Origin: Vicugna pacos
Lineage: Eukaryota > Chordata > Mammalia > Artiodactyla > Camelidae
Direction of reading: 5' to 3'
NCBI RefSeq assembly: GCF_048564905.1
Contig: NC_133008.1
Coordinates: 2,626,453 to 2,690,452, forward strand
Length of the DNA: 64,000 nt
The position numbers and the translations under genes were made by a program. Below are positions 49,299 through 63,200 of the stretch, piece after piece. The notes beneath the pieces were generated by a model. It saw only the letters and a program-made list of their open reading frames with translations, was not told the origin of the DNA and searched no databases. Each line of letters starts with the position of its first letter. Position 1 is the first letter of the stretch.

Positions 49299-52200
49299 CT
49301 AGGAAAAAAACTGGGAAACCAGAGTAAGGGTTTCTCCTGCAACCCGTTCCCTTTGTGCTGGATGAACGAACGTCTCTCCACATGCTCAGTTCTGAGAGAT
49401 AAGTGTGTGTGAAAGCCGTCCTTCACCTAGCTTGAAGGGAACACAAAGTTTCTTTTCAGTTGCCAACTCCACTCCATACATATATATGGGGAGGAACAAG
49501 CTCCAACTCGGTTTTACAGTGAAAACGACAGGCACTTCAAACCGGCACTAGGAAACAGACTGAGAAACCAGAGTAAGGGTTTCTCCTGCAACCCGTTTCC
49601 TTTGTGCTGGATGAACGAACGTCTCTCCACATGCTCAGTTCTGAGAGATAAGTGTGTGTGAAAGCCGTCCTTCACCTAGCTTGAAGGGAACACAAAGTTT
49701 CTTTTCAGTTGCCAACTCCACTCCATACATATATATGGGGAGGTACAAGCTCCAACTCGGTTTTACAGTGAAAACGGCAGGCACTTCAAACCGGCACTAG
49801 GAAACAGACTGAGAAACCAGAGTAAGGGTTTCTCCTGCAACCCGTTCCCTTTGTGCTGGATGAACGAACGTCTCTCCACATGCTCAGTTCTGAGAGATAA
49901 GTGTGTGTGAAAGCCGTCCTTCACCTAGCTTGAAGGGAACACAAAGTTTCTTTTCAGTTGCCAACTCCACTCCATACATATATATGGGGAGGTACAAGCT
50001 CCAACTCGGTTTTACAGTGAAAACGGCAGGCACTTCAAACCGGCACTAGGAAACAGACTGAGAAACCAGAGTAAGGGTTTCGCCTGCAACCCGTTCCCTT
50101 TGTGCTGGATGAACGAACGTCTCTCCACATGCTCAGTTCTGAGAGATAAGTGTGTGTGAAAGCCGTCCTTCACCTAGCTTGAAGGGAACACAAAGTTTCT
50201 TTTCAGTTGCCAACTCCACTCCATACATATATATGGGGAGGAACAAGCTCCAACTCGGTTTTACAGTGAAAACGGCAGGCACTTCAAACCGGCACTAGGA
50301 AACAGACTGAGAAACCAGAGTAAGGGTTTCTCCTGCAACCCGTTCCCTTTGTGCTGGATGAACGAACGTCTCTCCACATGCTCAGTTCTGAGAGATAAGT
50401 GTGTGTGAAAGCCGTCCTTCACCTAGCTTGAAGGGAACACAAAGTTTCTTTTCAGTTGCCAACTCCACTCCATACATATATATGGGGAGGTACAAGCTCC
50501 AACTCGGTTTTACAGTGAAAACGGCAGGCACTTCAAACCGGCACTGGGAAACAGACTGAGAAACCAGAGTAAGGGTTTCTCCTGCAACCCGTTCCCTTTG
50601 TGCTGGATGAACGAACGTCTCTCCACATGCTCAGTTCTGAGAGATAAGTGTGAGTGAAAGCCGTCCTTCACCTAGCTTGAAGGGAAAACAAAGTTTCTTT
50701 TCAGTTGCCAACTCCACTCCATACATATATATGGGGAGGAACAAGCTCCAACTCGGTTTTACAGTGAAAACGGCAGGCACTTCAAACCGGCACTAGGAAA
50801 CAGACTGAGAAACCAGAGTAAGGGTTTCTCCGGCAACCCGTTCCCTTTGTGCTGGATGAACGAACGTCTCTCCACATGCTCAGTTCTGAGAGATAAGTGT
50901 GTGTGAAAGCCGTCCTTCACCTAGCTTGAAGGGAACACAAAGTTTCTTTTCAGTTGCCAACTCCACTCCATACATATATATGGGGAGGAACAAGCTCCAA
51001 CTCGGTTTTACAGTGAAAACGGCAGGCACTTCAAACCGGCACTAGGAAACAGACTGAGAAACCAGAGTAAGGGTTTCTACTGCAACCCGTTCCCTTTGTG
51101 CTGGATGAAGGAACGTCTCTCCACATGCTCAGTTCTGAGAGATAAGTGTGTGTGAAAGCCGTCCTTCACCTAGCTTGAATGGAACACAAAGTTTCTTTTC
51201 AGTTGCCAACTCCACTCCATACATATATATGGGGTGAAACAAGCTCAAACTCGGTTTTACAGTGAAAATGGCAGGCACTTCAAACCGGCACTAGGAAACA
51301 GACTGAGAAACCAGAGTAAGGGTTTCTCCTGCAAACCGTTCCCTTTGTGCTGGATGAACTAATGTCTCTCCACATGCTCAGTTCTGAGAGATAAGTGTGT
51401 GTGAAAGCCGTCCTTCACCTAGCTTGAAGGGAACACAAAGTTTCTTTTCAGTTGCCAACTCCACTCCATACATATATATGGGGAGGAACAAGCTCCAACT
51501 CGGTTTTACACTGAAAACGGCAGGCACTTCAAACCGGCACTAGGAAACAGACTGAGAAACCAGAGTAAGGGTTTCTCCTGCAACCCGTTCCCTTTGTGCT
51601 GGATGAACAAAAGTCTCTCCACATGATCAGTTCTGAGAGATAAGTGTGTGTGAAAGCCGTCCTTCACCTAGCTTGAAGGGAACACAAAGTTTCTTTTCAG
51701 TTGCAAACTCCACTCCATACATCTATATGGGGAGGTACAAGCTCCAACTCGGTTTTACAGTGAAAACGGCAGGCACTTCAAACCGGCACTAGGAAACAGA
51801 CTGAGAATCCAGAGAAAGGGTTTCTCCTACAACCCATTCCCTTTGTGCTGGATGAACGAACGTCTCTCCACATGCTCAGTTCTGAGAGATAAGTGTGTGT
51901 GAAAGCCGTCCTTCACCTAGCTTGAAGGGAACACAAAGTTTCTTTTCAGTTGCAAACTCCACTCCATACATATATATGGGGAGGTACAAGCTCCAACTCG
52001 GTTTTACAGTGAAAACGGCAGGCACTTCAAACCGTCACTAGGAAACAGACTGGGAAACCAGAGTAAGGGTTTCTCCTGCAACCCGTTCCCTTTGTGCTGG
52101 ATGAACGAACGTCTCTCCACATGCTCAGTTCTTAGAGATAAGTGTGTGTGAAAGCCGTCCTTCACCTAGCTTGAAGGGAACACAAAGTTTCTTTTCAGTT

Positions 52201-53531
52201 GCCAACTCCACTCCATACATATATATGGGGAGGTACAAGCTCCAACTCGGTTTTACAGTGAAAACGGCAGGCAATTCAAACCGTCACTAGGAAACAGACT
52301 GGGAAACCAGAGTAAGGGTTTCTCCTGCAACCCGTTCCCTTTGTGCTGGATGAACGAACGTCTCTCCACATGCTCAGTTCTGAGAGATAAGTGTGTGTGA
52401 AAGCCGTCCTTCACCTAGCTTGAAGGGAACACAAAGTTTCTTTTCAGTTGCCAACTCCACTCCATACATATATATGGGGAGGTACAAGCTCCAACTCGGT
52501 TTTACAGTGAAAACGGCAGGCACTTCAAACCGGCACTAGGAAACAGACTGAGAATCCAGAGTAAGGGTTTCTCCTGCAACCCGTTCCCTTTGTGCTGGAT
52601 GAACGAACGTCTCTCCACATGCTCAGTTCTGAGAGATAAGTGTGTGTGAAAGCCGTCCTTCACCTAGCTTGAAGGGAACACAAAGTTTCTTTTCAGTTGC
52701 CAACTCCACTCCATACATATATATGGGGAGGAACAAGCTCCAACTCGGTTTTACAGTGAAAACGGCAGGCACTTCAAACCGGCACTAGGAAACAGACTGA
52801 GAAACCAGAGTAAGGGTTTCTCCTGCAACCCGTTCCCTTTGTGCTGGATGAACGAACGTCTCTCCACATGCTCAATTCTGAGAGATAAGTGTGTGTGAAA
52901 GCCGTCCTTCACCTAGCTTGAAGGGAACACAAAGTTTCTTTTCAGTTGCCAACTCCACTCCATACATGTATATGGGGAGGTACAAGCTCCAACTCGGTTT
53001 TACAGTGAAAACGGCAGGCACTTCAAACCGGCACTAGGAAACAGACTGAGAATCCAGAGTAAGGGTTTCTCCTACAACCCATTCCCTTTGTGCTGGATGA
53101 ACGAACGTCTCTCCACATGCTCAGTTCTGAGAGATAAGTGTGTGTGAAAGCCGTTTTTCACCTAGCTTGAAGGGAACACAAAGTTTCTTTTCAGTTGCAA
53201 ACTCCACTCCATACATATATATGGGGAGGTACAAGCTCCAACTCGGTTTTACAGTGAAAACGGCAGGCACTTCAAACCGTCACTAGGAAACAGACTGAGA
53301 ATCCAGAGTAAGGGTTTCTCCTACAACCCATTCCCTTTGTGCTGGATGAACGAACGTCTCTCCACATGCTCAGTTCTGAGAGATAAGTGTGTGTGAAAGC
53401 CGTTTTTCACCTAGCTTGAAGGGAACACAAAGTTTCTTTTCAGTTGCCAACTCCACTCCATACATATATATGGGGAGGTACAAGCTCCAACTCGGTTTTA
53501 CAGTGAAAACGGCAGGCACTTCAAACCGTCA
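49299..53531 (+). repeat. 17-monomer higher-order repeat unit (M199-M215)
   Basis: The unit is 4233 bp. Marker order: A-rich opening with GGAGGAAC and CGACAG; CCCGTTTCC; near-consensus; TTTCGCC with GGAGGAAC; near-consensus ending CACTGGG; GTGTGAGTG with GGAAAAC; CTCCGGC; CTACTG with several private changes (GAATGG, GGGTGAAAC, AAAATGG); CAAACCG with GAACTAATG and TTACACTG; a CATCTATATGG type-d monomer; T20 plus A27 ending CCGTCAC; two GACTGGG monomers, the first with TTCTTAGAG and CAATTC; T20 with GGAGGAAC; CTCAATTC with CATGTATATGG; two T20 CCCATT monomers ending CCGTCAC. The next unit repeats this with four monomers missing. Confidence 0.9.
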
Positions 53532-56500
53532 CTAGGAAAAAAACTGGGAAACCAGAGTAAGGGTTTCTCCTGCAACCCGTTCCCTTTGTGCTGGATGAAC
53601 GAACGTCTCTCCACATGCTCAGTTCTGAGAGATAAGTGTGTGTGAAAGCCGTCCTTCACCTAGCTTGAAGGGAACACAAAGTTTCTTTTCAGTTGCCAAC
53701 TCCACTCCATACATATATATGGGGAGGAACAAGCTCCAACTCGGTTTTACAGTGAAAACGACAGGCACTTCAAACCGGCACTAGGAAACAGACTGAGAAA
53801 CCAGAGTAAGGGTTTCTCCTGCAACCCGTTTCCTTTGTGCTGGATGAACGAACGTCTCTCCACATGCTCAGTTCTGAGAGATAAGTGTGTGTGAAAGCCG
53901 TCCTTCACCTAGCTTGAAGGGAACACAAAGTTTCTTTTCAGTTGCCAACTCCACTCCATACATATATATGGGGAGGTACAAGCTCCAACTCGGTTTTACA
54001 GTGAAAACGGCAGGCACTTCAAACCGGCACTAGGAAACAGACTGAGAAACCAGAGTAAGGGTTTCTCCTGCAACCCGTTCCCTTTGTGCTGGATGAACGA
54101 ACGTCTCTCCACATGCTCAGTTCTGAGAGATAAGTGTGTGTGAAAGCCGTCCTTCACCTAGCTTGAAGGGAACACAAAGTTTCTTTTCAGTTGCCAACTC
54201 CACTCCATACATATATATGGGGAGGTACAAGCTCCAACTCGGTTTTACAGTGAAAACGGCAGGCACTTCAAACCGGCACTAGGAAACAGACTGAGAAACC
54301 AGAGTAAGGGTTTCGCCTGCAACCCGTTCCCTTTGTGCTGGATGAACGAACGTCTCTCCACATGCTCAGTTCTGAGAGATAAGTGTGTGTGAAAGCCGTC
54401 CTTCACCTAGCTTGAAGGGAACACAAAGTTTCTTTTCAGTTGCCAACTCCACTCCATACATATATATGGGGAGGAACAAGCTCCAACTCGGTTTTACAGT
54501 GAAAACGGCAGGCACTTCAAACCGGCACTAGGAAACAGACTGAGAAACCAGAGTAAGGGTTTCTCCTGCAACCCGTTCCCTTTGTGCTGGATGAACGAAC
54601 GTCTCTCCACATGCTCAGTTCTGAGAGATAAGTGTGTGTGAAAGCCGTCCTTCACCTAGCTTGAAGGGAACACAAAGTTTCTTTTCAGTTGCCAACTCCA
54701 CTCCATACATATATATGGGGAGGTACAAGCTCCAACTCGGTTTTACAGTGAAAACGGCAGGCACTTCAAACCGGCACTGGGAAACAGACTGAGAAACCAG
54801 AGTAAGGGTTTCTCCTGCAACCCGTTCCCTTTGTGCTGGATGAACGAACGTCTCTCCACATGCTCAGTTCTGAGAGATAAGTGTGAGTGAAAGCCGTCCT
54901 TCACCTAGCTTGAAGGGAAAACAAAGTTTCTTTTCAGTTGCCAACTCCACTCCATACATATATATGGGGAGGAACAAGCTCCAACTCGGTTTTACAGTGA
55001 AAACGGCAGGCACTTCAAACCGGCACTAGGAAACAGACTGAGAAACCAGAGTAAGGGTTTCTCCGGCAACCCGTTCCCTTTGTGCTGGATGAACGAACGT
55101 CTCTCCACATGCTCAGTTCTGAGAGATAAGTGTGTGTGAAAGCCGTCCTTCACCTAGCTTGAAGGGAACACAAAGTTTCTTTTCAGTTGCAAACTCCACT
55201 CCATACATATATATGGGGAGGTACAAGCTCCAACTCGGTTTTACAGTGAAAACGGCAGGCACTTCAAACCGTCACTAGGAAACAGACTGGGAAACCAGAG
55301 TAAGGGTTTCTCCTGCAACCCGTTCCCTTTGTGCTGGATGAACGAACGTCTCTCCACATGCTCAGTTCTTAGAGATAAGTGTGTGTGAAAGCCGTCCTTC
55401 ACCTAGCTTGAAGGGAACACAAAGTTTCTTTTCAGTTGCCAACTCCACTCCATACATATATATGGGGAGGTACAAGCTCCAACTCGGTTTTACAGTGAAA
55501 ACGGCAGGCAATTCAAACCGTCACTAGAAAACAGACTGGGAAACCAGAGTAAGGGTTTCTCCTGCAACCCGTTCCCTTTGTGCTGGATGAACGAACGTCT
55601 CTCCACATGCTCAGTTCTGAGAGATAAGTGTGTGTGAAAGCCGTCCTTCACCTAGCTTGAAGGGAACACAAAGTTTCTTTTCAGTTGCCAACTCCACTCC
55701 ATACATATATATGGGGAGGTACAAGCTCCAACTCGGTTTTACAGTGAAAACGGCAGGCACTTCAAACCGGCACTAGGAAACAGACTGAGAATCCAGAGTA
55801 AGGGTTTCTCCTGCAACCCGTTCCCTTTGTGCTGGATGAACGAACGTCTCTCCACATGCTCAGTTCTGAGAGATAAGTGTGTGTGAAAGCCGTCCTTCAC
55901 CTAGCTTGAAGGGAACACAAAGTTTCTTTTCAGTTGCCAACTCCACTCCATACATATATATGGGGAGGAACAAGCTCCAACTCGGTTTTACAGTGAAAAC
56001 GGCAGGCACTTCAAACCGGCACTAGGAAACAGACTGAGAAACCAGAGTAAGGGTTTCTCCTGCAACCCGTTCCCTTTGTGCTGGATGAACGAACGTCTCT
56101 CCACATGCTCAATTCTGAGAGATAAGTGTGTGTGAAAGCCGTCCTTCACCTAGCTTGAAGGGAACACAAAGTTTCTTTTCAGTTGCCAACTCCACTCCAT
56201 ACATGTATATGGGGAGGTACAAGCTCCAACTCGGTTTTACAGTGAAAACGGCAGGCACTTCAAACCGGCACTAGGAAACAGACTGAGAATCCAGAGTAAG
56301 GGTTTCTCCTACAACCCATTCCCTTTGTGCTGGATGAACGAACGTCTCTCCACATGCTCAGTTCTGAGAGATAAGTGTGTGTGAAAGCCGTTTTTCACCT
56401 AGCTTGAAGGGAACACAAAGTTTCTTTTCAGTTGCAAACTCCACTCCATACATATATATGGGGAGGTACAAGCTCCAACTCGGTTTTACAGTGAAAACGG

Positions 56501-56768
56501 CAGGCACTTCAAACCGTCACTAGGAAACAGACTGAGAATCCAGAGTAAGGGTTTCTCCTACAACCCATTCCCTTTGTGCTGGATGAACGAACGTCTCTCC
56601 ACATGCTCAGTTCTGAGAGATAAGTGTGTGTGAAAGCCGTTTTTCACCTAGCTTGAAGGGAACACAAAGTTTCTTTTCAGTTGCCAACTCCACTCCATAC
56701 ATATATATGGGGAGGTACAAGCTCCAACTCGGTTTTACAGTGAAAACGGCAGGCACTTCAAACCGTCA
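53532..56768 (+). repeat. 13-monomer derivative unit (M216-M228)
   Basis: The unit is 3237 bp. M216-M221 match M199-M204 and M223-M228 match M210-M215. M222 is a fusion: it starts with CTCCGGC like M205 and ends with TTGCAAAC, GGAGGTAC and CCGTCAC like M209. Exactly four monomers (996 bp, the equivalents of M206-M208 plus one monomer's worth of M205/M209) are absent. The crossover lies between about positions 42 and 166 of the monomer. M223/M224 show one private change (ACTAGAAAAC). The M222 fusion is inherited by the copy at M248, with CCAAC in place of CAAAC. Confidence 0.92.
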
Positions 56769-59700
56769 CTAGGAAAAAAACTGGGAAACCAGAGTAAGGG
56801 TTTCTCCTGCAACCCGTTCCCTTTGTGCTGGATGAACGAACGTCTCTCCACATGCTCAGTTCTGAGAGATAAGTGTGTGTGAAAGCCGTCCTTCACCTAG
56901 CTTGAAGGGAACACAAAGTTTCTTTTCAGTTGCCAACTCCACTCCATACATATATATGGGGAGGTACAAGCTCCAACTCGGTTTTACAGTGAAAACGACA
57001 GGCACTTCAAACCGGCACTAGGAAACAGACTGAGAAACCAGAGTAAGGGTTTCTCCTGCAACCCGTTCCCTTTGTGCTGGTTGAACGAACGTCTCTCCAC
57101 ATGCTCAGTTCTGAGAGATAAGTGTGTGTGAAAGCCGTCCTTCACCTAGCTTGAAGGGAACACAAAGTTTCTTTTCAGTTGCCAAGTCCACTCCATACAT
57201 GTATATGGGGAGGTACAAGCTCCAACTCGGTTTTACAGTGAAAACGGCAGGCACTTCAAACCGGCACTAGGAAACAGACTGAGAATCCAGAGTACGGGTT
57301 TCTCCTACAACCCATTCCCTTTGTGCTGGATGAACGAACGTCTCTCCACATGCTCAGTTCTGAGAGATAAGTGTGTGTGAAAGCCGTCCTTCACCTAGCT
57401 TGAAGGGAACACAAAGTTTCTTTTCAGTTGCCAACTCCACTCCATACATATATATGGGGAGGTACAAGCTCCAACTCGGTTTTACAGAGAAAACGACAGG
57501 CACTTCAAACCGGCACTAGGAAACAGACTGAGAAACCAGAGTAAGGGTTTCGCCTGCAACCCGTTCCCTTTGTGCTGGATGAAGGAACGTCTCTCCACAT
57601 GCTCAGTTCTGAGAGATAAGTGTGTGTGAAAGCCGTCCTTCACCTAGCTTGAAGGGAACACAAAGTTTCTTTTCAGTTGCCAACTCCACTCCATACATAT
57701 ATATGGGGAGGAACAAGCTCCAACTCGGTTTTACAGTGAAAACGGCAGGCACTTCAAACCGGCACTAGGAAACAGACTGAGAAACCAGAGTAAGGGTTTC
57801 TCCTGCAACCCGTTCCCTTTGTGCTGGATGAACGAACGTCTCTCCACATGCTCAGTTCTGAGAGATAAGTGTGAGTGAAAGCCGTCCTTCACCTATCTTG
57901 AAGGGAAAACAAAGTTTCTTTTCAGTTGCCAACTCCACTCCATACATATATATGGGGAGGAACAAGCTCCAACTCGGTTTTACAGTGAAAACGGCAGGCA
58001 CTTCAAACCGGCACTAGGAAACAGACTGAGAAACCAGAGTAAGGGTTTCTCCTGCAACCCGTTCCCTTTGTGCTGGATGAAGGAACGTCTCTCCACATGC
58101 TCAGTTCTGAGAGATAAGTGTGTGTGAAAGCCGTCCTTCACCTAGCTTGAAGGGAACACAAAGTTTCTTTTCAGTTGCCAACTCCACTCCATACATATAT
58201 ATGGGGAGGAACAAGCTCCAACTCGGTTTTACAGTGAAAACGGCAGGCACTTCAAACCGGCACTAGGAAACAGACTGAGAAACCAGAGTAAGGGTTTCTC
58301 CTGCAACCCGTTCCCTTTGTGCTGGGTGAACGAACGTCTCTCCACATGCTCAGTTCTGAGAGATAAGTGTGTGTGAAAGCCGTCCTTCACCTAGCTTGAA
58401 GGGAACACAAAGTTTCTTTTCAGTTGCCAACTCCACTCCATACATATATATGGGGAGGGAGAAGCTCCAACTCGGTTTTACAGTGAAAACGGCAGGCACT
58501 TCAAACCGGCACTAGGAAACAGACTGAGAAACCAGAGTAAGGGTTTCTCCTGCAAACCGTTCCCTTTGTGCTGGATGAACGAACGTCTCTCCACATGCTC
58601 AGTTCTGAGAGATAAGTGTGTGTGAAAGCCGTCCTTCACCTAGCTTGAAGGGAACAGAAAGTTTCTTTCCAGTTGCCAACTCCACTCCATACATATATAT
58701 GGGGAGGTACAAGCTCCAACTCGGTTTTACAGTGAAAACGGCAGGCACTTCAAACCGTCACTAGGAAACAGACTGAGAAACCAGAGTAAGGGTTTCTCCT
58801 GCAACCCGTTCCCTTTGTGCTGGATGAACGAACGTCTCTCCACATGCTCAATTCTGAGAGATAAGTGTGTGTGAAAGCCGTCCTTCACCTAGCTTGAAGG
58901 GAACACAAAGTTTCTTTTCAGTTGCCAAGTCCACTCCATACATATATATGGGGAGGTACAAGCTCCAACTCGGTTTTACAGTGAAAACGGCAGGCACTTC
59001 AAACCGGCACTAGGAAACAGACTGAGAATCCAGAGTAAGGGTTTCTCCTGCAACCCGTTCCCTTTGTGCTGGATGAACGAACGTCTCTCCACATGCTCAG
59101 TTCTGAGAGATAAGTGTGTGTGAAAGCCGTCCTTCACCTAGCTTGAAGGGAACACAAAGTTTCTTTTCAGTTGCCAACTCCACTCCATACATATATATGG
59201 GGAGGTACAAGCTCCAACTCGGTTTTACAGTGAAAACGGGAGGCACTGCAAACCGGCACTAGGAAACAGACTGAGAAACCAGAGTAAGGGTTTCTCCTGC
59301 AACCCGTTCCCTTTGTGCTGGATGAACGAACGTCTCTCCACATGCTCAGTTCTGAGAGATAAGTGTGAGTGAAAGCCGTCCTTCACCTAGCTTGAAGGGA
59401 AAACAAAGTTTCTTTTCAGTTGCCAACTCCACTCCATACATATATATGGGGAGGAACAAGCTCCAACTCGGTTTTACAGTGAAAACGGCAGGCACTTCAA
59501 ACCGGCACTAGGAAACAGACTGAGAAACCAGAGTAAGGGTTTCTCCTGCAACCCGTTCCCTTTGTGCTGGATGAACTAATGTCTCTCCACATGCTCAGTT
59601 CTGAGAGATAAGTGTGTGTGAAAGCCGTCCTTCACCTAGCTTGAAGGGAACACAAAGTTTCTTTTCAGTTGCCAACTCCACTCCATACATATATATGGGG

Positions 59701-60254
59701 AGGAACAAGCTCCAACTCGGTTTTACACTGAAAACGGCAGGCACTTCAAACCGGCACTAGGAAACAGACTGAGAAACCAGAGTAAGGGTTTCTCCTGCAA
59801 CCCGTTCCCTTTGTGCTGGATGAACGAACGTCTCTCCACATGCTCAGTTCTGAGAGATAAGTGTGTGTGAAAGCCGTCCTTCACCTAGCTTGAAGGGAAC
59901 ACAAAGTTTCTTTTCAGTTGCCAACTCCACTCCATAAATATATATGGGGAGGTACAAGCTCCAACTCGGTTTTACAGTGAAAACGGCAGGCACTTCAAAC
60001 CGGCACTAGGAAACAGACTGAGAATCCAGAGTAAGGGTTTCTCCTGCAACCCGTTCCCTTTGTGCTGGATGAACGAACGTCTCTCCACATGCTCAGTTCT
60101 GAGAGATAAGTGTGTGTGAAAGCCGTCCTTCACCTAGCTTGAAGGGAACACAAAGTTTCTTTTCAGTTGCCAACTCCACTCCATACATATATATGGGGAG
60201 GAACAAGCTCCAACTCGGTTTTACAGTGAAAACGACAGGCACTTCAAACCGGCA
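56769..60254 (+). repeat. Older-type block M229-M242
   Basis: M229-M231 start a new string: A-rich opening with CGACAG; GCTGGTTGAAC with CCAAGTCC and CATGTATATGG; GAGTACGGG with ACAGAGAAAA. M232-M241 then resemble M23-M33 and M99-M108: GTGTGAGTG with GGAAAAC, GAAGGAAC, AACAGAAAG, CTCAATTC with CCAAGTCC, T20 with CACTGCAAAC, GTGTGAGTG with GGAAAAC, then GAACTAATG. They also carry private changes (GGGAGAAG in M235, TTTCCAGTTG in M236), so this is a diverged relative of the left-hand blocks. M242 opens with T20 but ends with GGAGGAAC and CGACAG like M216, marking the junction where the 6474-bp duplicate begins. Confidence 0.8.
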
Positions 60255-63200
60255 CTAGGAAACAGACTGAGAAACCAGAGTAAGGGTTTCTCCTGCAACC
60301 CGTTTCCTTTGTGCTGGATGAACGAACGTCTCTCCACATGCTCAGTTCTGAGAGATAAGTGTGTGTGAAAGCCGTCCTTCACCTAGCTTGAAGGGAACAC
60401 AAAGTTTCTTTTCAGTTGCCAACTCCACTCCATACATATATATGGGGAGGTACAAGCTCCAACTCGGTTTTACAGTGAAAACGGCAGGCACTTCAAACCG
60501 GCACTAGGAAACAGACTGAGAAACCAGAGTAAGGGTTTCTCCTGCAACCCGTTCCCTTTGTGCTGGATGAACGAACGTCTCTCCACATGCTCAGTTCTGA
60601 GAGATAAGTGTGTGTGAAAGCCGTCCTTCACCTAGCTTGAAGGGAACACAAAGTTTCTTTTCAGTTGCCAACTCCACTCCATACATATATATGGGGAGGT
60701 ACAAGCTCCAACTCGGTTTTACAGTGAAAACGGCAGGCACTTCAAACCGGCACTAGGAAACAGACTGAGAAACCAGAGTAAGGGTTTCGCCTGCAACCCG
60801 TTCCCTTTGTGCTGGATGAACGAACGTCTCTCCACATGCTCAGTTCTGAGAGATAAGTGTGTGTGAAAGCCGTCCTTCACCTAGCTTGAAGGGAACACAA
60901 AGTTTCTTTTCAGTTGCCAACTCCACTCCATACATATATATGGGGAGGAACAAGCTCCAACTCGGTTTTACAGTGAAAACGGCAGGCACTTCAAACCGGC
61001 ACTAGGAAACAGACTGAGAAACCAGAGTAAGGGTTTCTCCTGCAACCCGTTCCCTTTGTGCTGGATGAACGAACGTCTCTCCACATGCTCAGTTCTGAGA
61101 GATAAGTGTGTGTGAAAGCCGTCCTTCACCTAGCTTGAAGGGAACACAAAGTTTCTTTTCAGTTGCCAACTCCACTCCATACATATATATGGGGAGGTAC
61201 AAGCTCCAACTCGGTTTTACAGTGAAAACGGCAGGCACTTCAAACCGGCACTGGGAAACAGACTGAGAAACCAGAGTAAGGGTTTCTCCTGCAACCCGTT
61301 CCCTTTGTGCTGGATGAACGAACGTCTCTCCACATGCTCAGTTCTGAGAGATAAGTGTGAGTGAAAGCCGTCCTTCACCTAGCTTGAAGGGAAAACAAAG
61401 TTTCTTTTCAGTTGCCAACTCCACTCCATACATATATATGGGGAGGAACAAGCTCCAACTCGGTTTTACAGTGAAAACGGCAGGCACTTCAAACCGGCAC
61501 TAGGAAACAGACTGAGAAACCAGAGTAAGGGTTTCTCCGGCAACCCGTTCCCTTTGTGCTGGATGAACGAACGTCTCTCCACATGCTCAGTTCTGAGAGA
61601 TAAGTGTGTGTGAAAGCCGTCCTTCACCTAGCTTGAAGGGAACACAAAGTTTCTTTTCAGTTGCCAACTCCACTCCATACATATATATGGGGAGGTACAA
61701 GCTCCAACTCGGTTTTACAGTGAAAACGGCAGGCACTTCAAACCGTCACTAGGAAACAGACTGGGAAACCAGAGTAAGGGTTTCTCCTGCAACCCGTTCC
61801 CTTTGTGCTGGATGAACGAACGTCTCTCCACATGCTCAGTTCTTAGAGATAAGTGTGTGTGAAAGCCGTCCTTCACCTAGCTTGAAGGGAACACAAAGTT
61901 TCTTTTCAGTTGCCAACTCCACTCCATACATATATATGGGGAGGTACAAGCTCCAACTCGGTTTTACAGTGAAAACGGCAGGCAATTCAAACCGTCACTA
62001 GGAAACAGACTGGGAAACCAGAGTAAGGGTTTCTCCTGCAACCCGTTCCCTTTGTGCTGGATGAACGAACGTCTCTCCACATGCTCAGTTCTGAGAGATA
62101 AGTGTGTGTGAAAGCCGTCCTTCACCTAGCTTGAAGGGAACACAAAGTTTCTTTTCAGTTGCCAACTCCACTCCATACATATATATGGGGAGGTACAAGC
62201 TCCAACTCGGTTTTACAGTGAAAACGGCAGGCACTTCAAACCGGCACTAGGAAACAGACTGAGAATCCAGAGTAAGGGTTTCTCCTGCAACCCGTTCCCT
62301 TTGTGCTGGATGAACGAACGTCTCTCCACATGCTCAGTTCTGAGAGATAAGTGTGTGTGAAAGCCGTCCTTCACCTAGCTTGAAGGGAACACAAAGTTTC
62401 TTTTCAGTTGCCAACTCCACTCCATACATATATATGGGGAGGAACAAGCTCCAACTCGGTTTTACAGTGAAAACGGCAGGCACTTCAAACCGGCACTAGG
62501 AAACAGACTGAGAAACCAGAGTAAGGGTTTCTCCTGCAACCCGTTCCCTTTGTGCTGGATGAACGAACGTCTCTCCACATGCTCAATTCTGAGAGATAAG
62601 TGTGTGTGAAAGCCGTCCTTCACCTAGCTTGAAGGGAACACAAAGTTTCTTTTCAGTTGCCAACTCCACTCCATACATGTATATGGGGAGGTACAAGCTC
62701 CAACTCGGTTTTACAGTGAAAACGGCAGGCACTTCAAACCGGCACTAGGAAACAGACTGAGAATCCAGAGTAAGGGTTTCTCCTACAACCCATTCCCTTT
62801 GTGCTGGATGAACGAACGTCTCTCCACATGCTCAGTTCTGAGAGATAAGTGTGTGTGAAAGCCGTTTTTCACCTAGCTTGAAGGGAACACAAAGTTTCTT
62901 TTCAGTTGCAAACTCCACTCCATACATATATATGGGGAGGTACAAGCTCCAACTCGGTTTTACAGTGAAAACGGCAGGCACTTCAAACCGTCACTAGGAA
63001 ACAGACTGAGAATCCAGAGTAAGGGTTTCTCCTACAACCCATTCCCTTTGTGCTGGATGAACGAACGTCTCTCCACATGCTCAGTTCTGAGAGATAAGTG
63101 TGTGTGAAAGCCGTTTTTCACCTAGCTTGAAGGGAACACAAAGTTTCTTTTCAGTTGCCAACTCCACTCCATACATATATATGGGGAGGTACAAGCTCCA

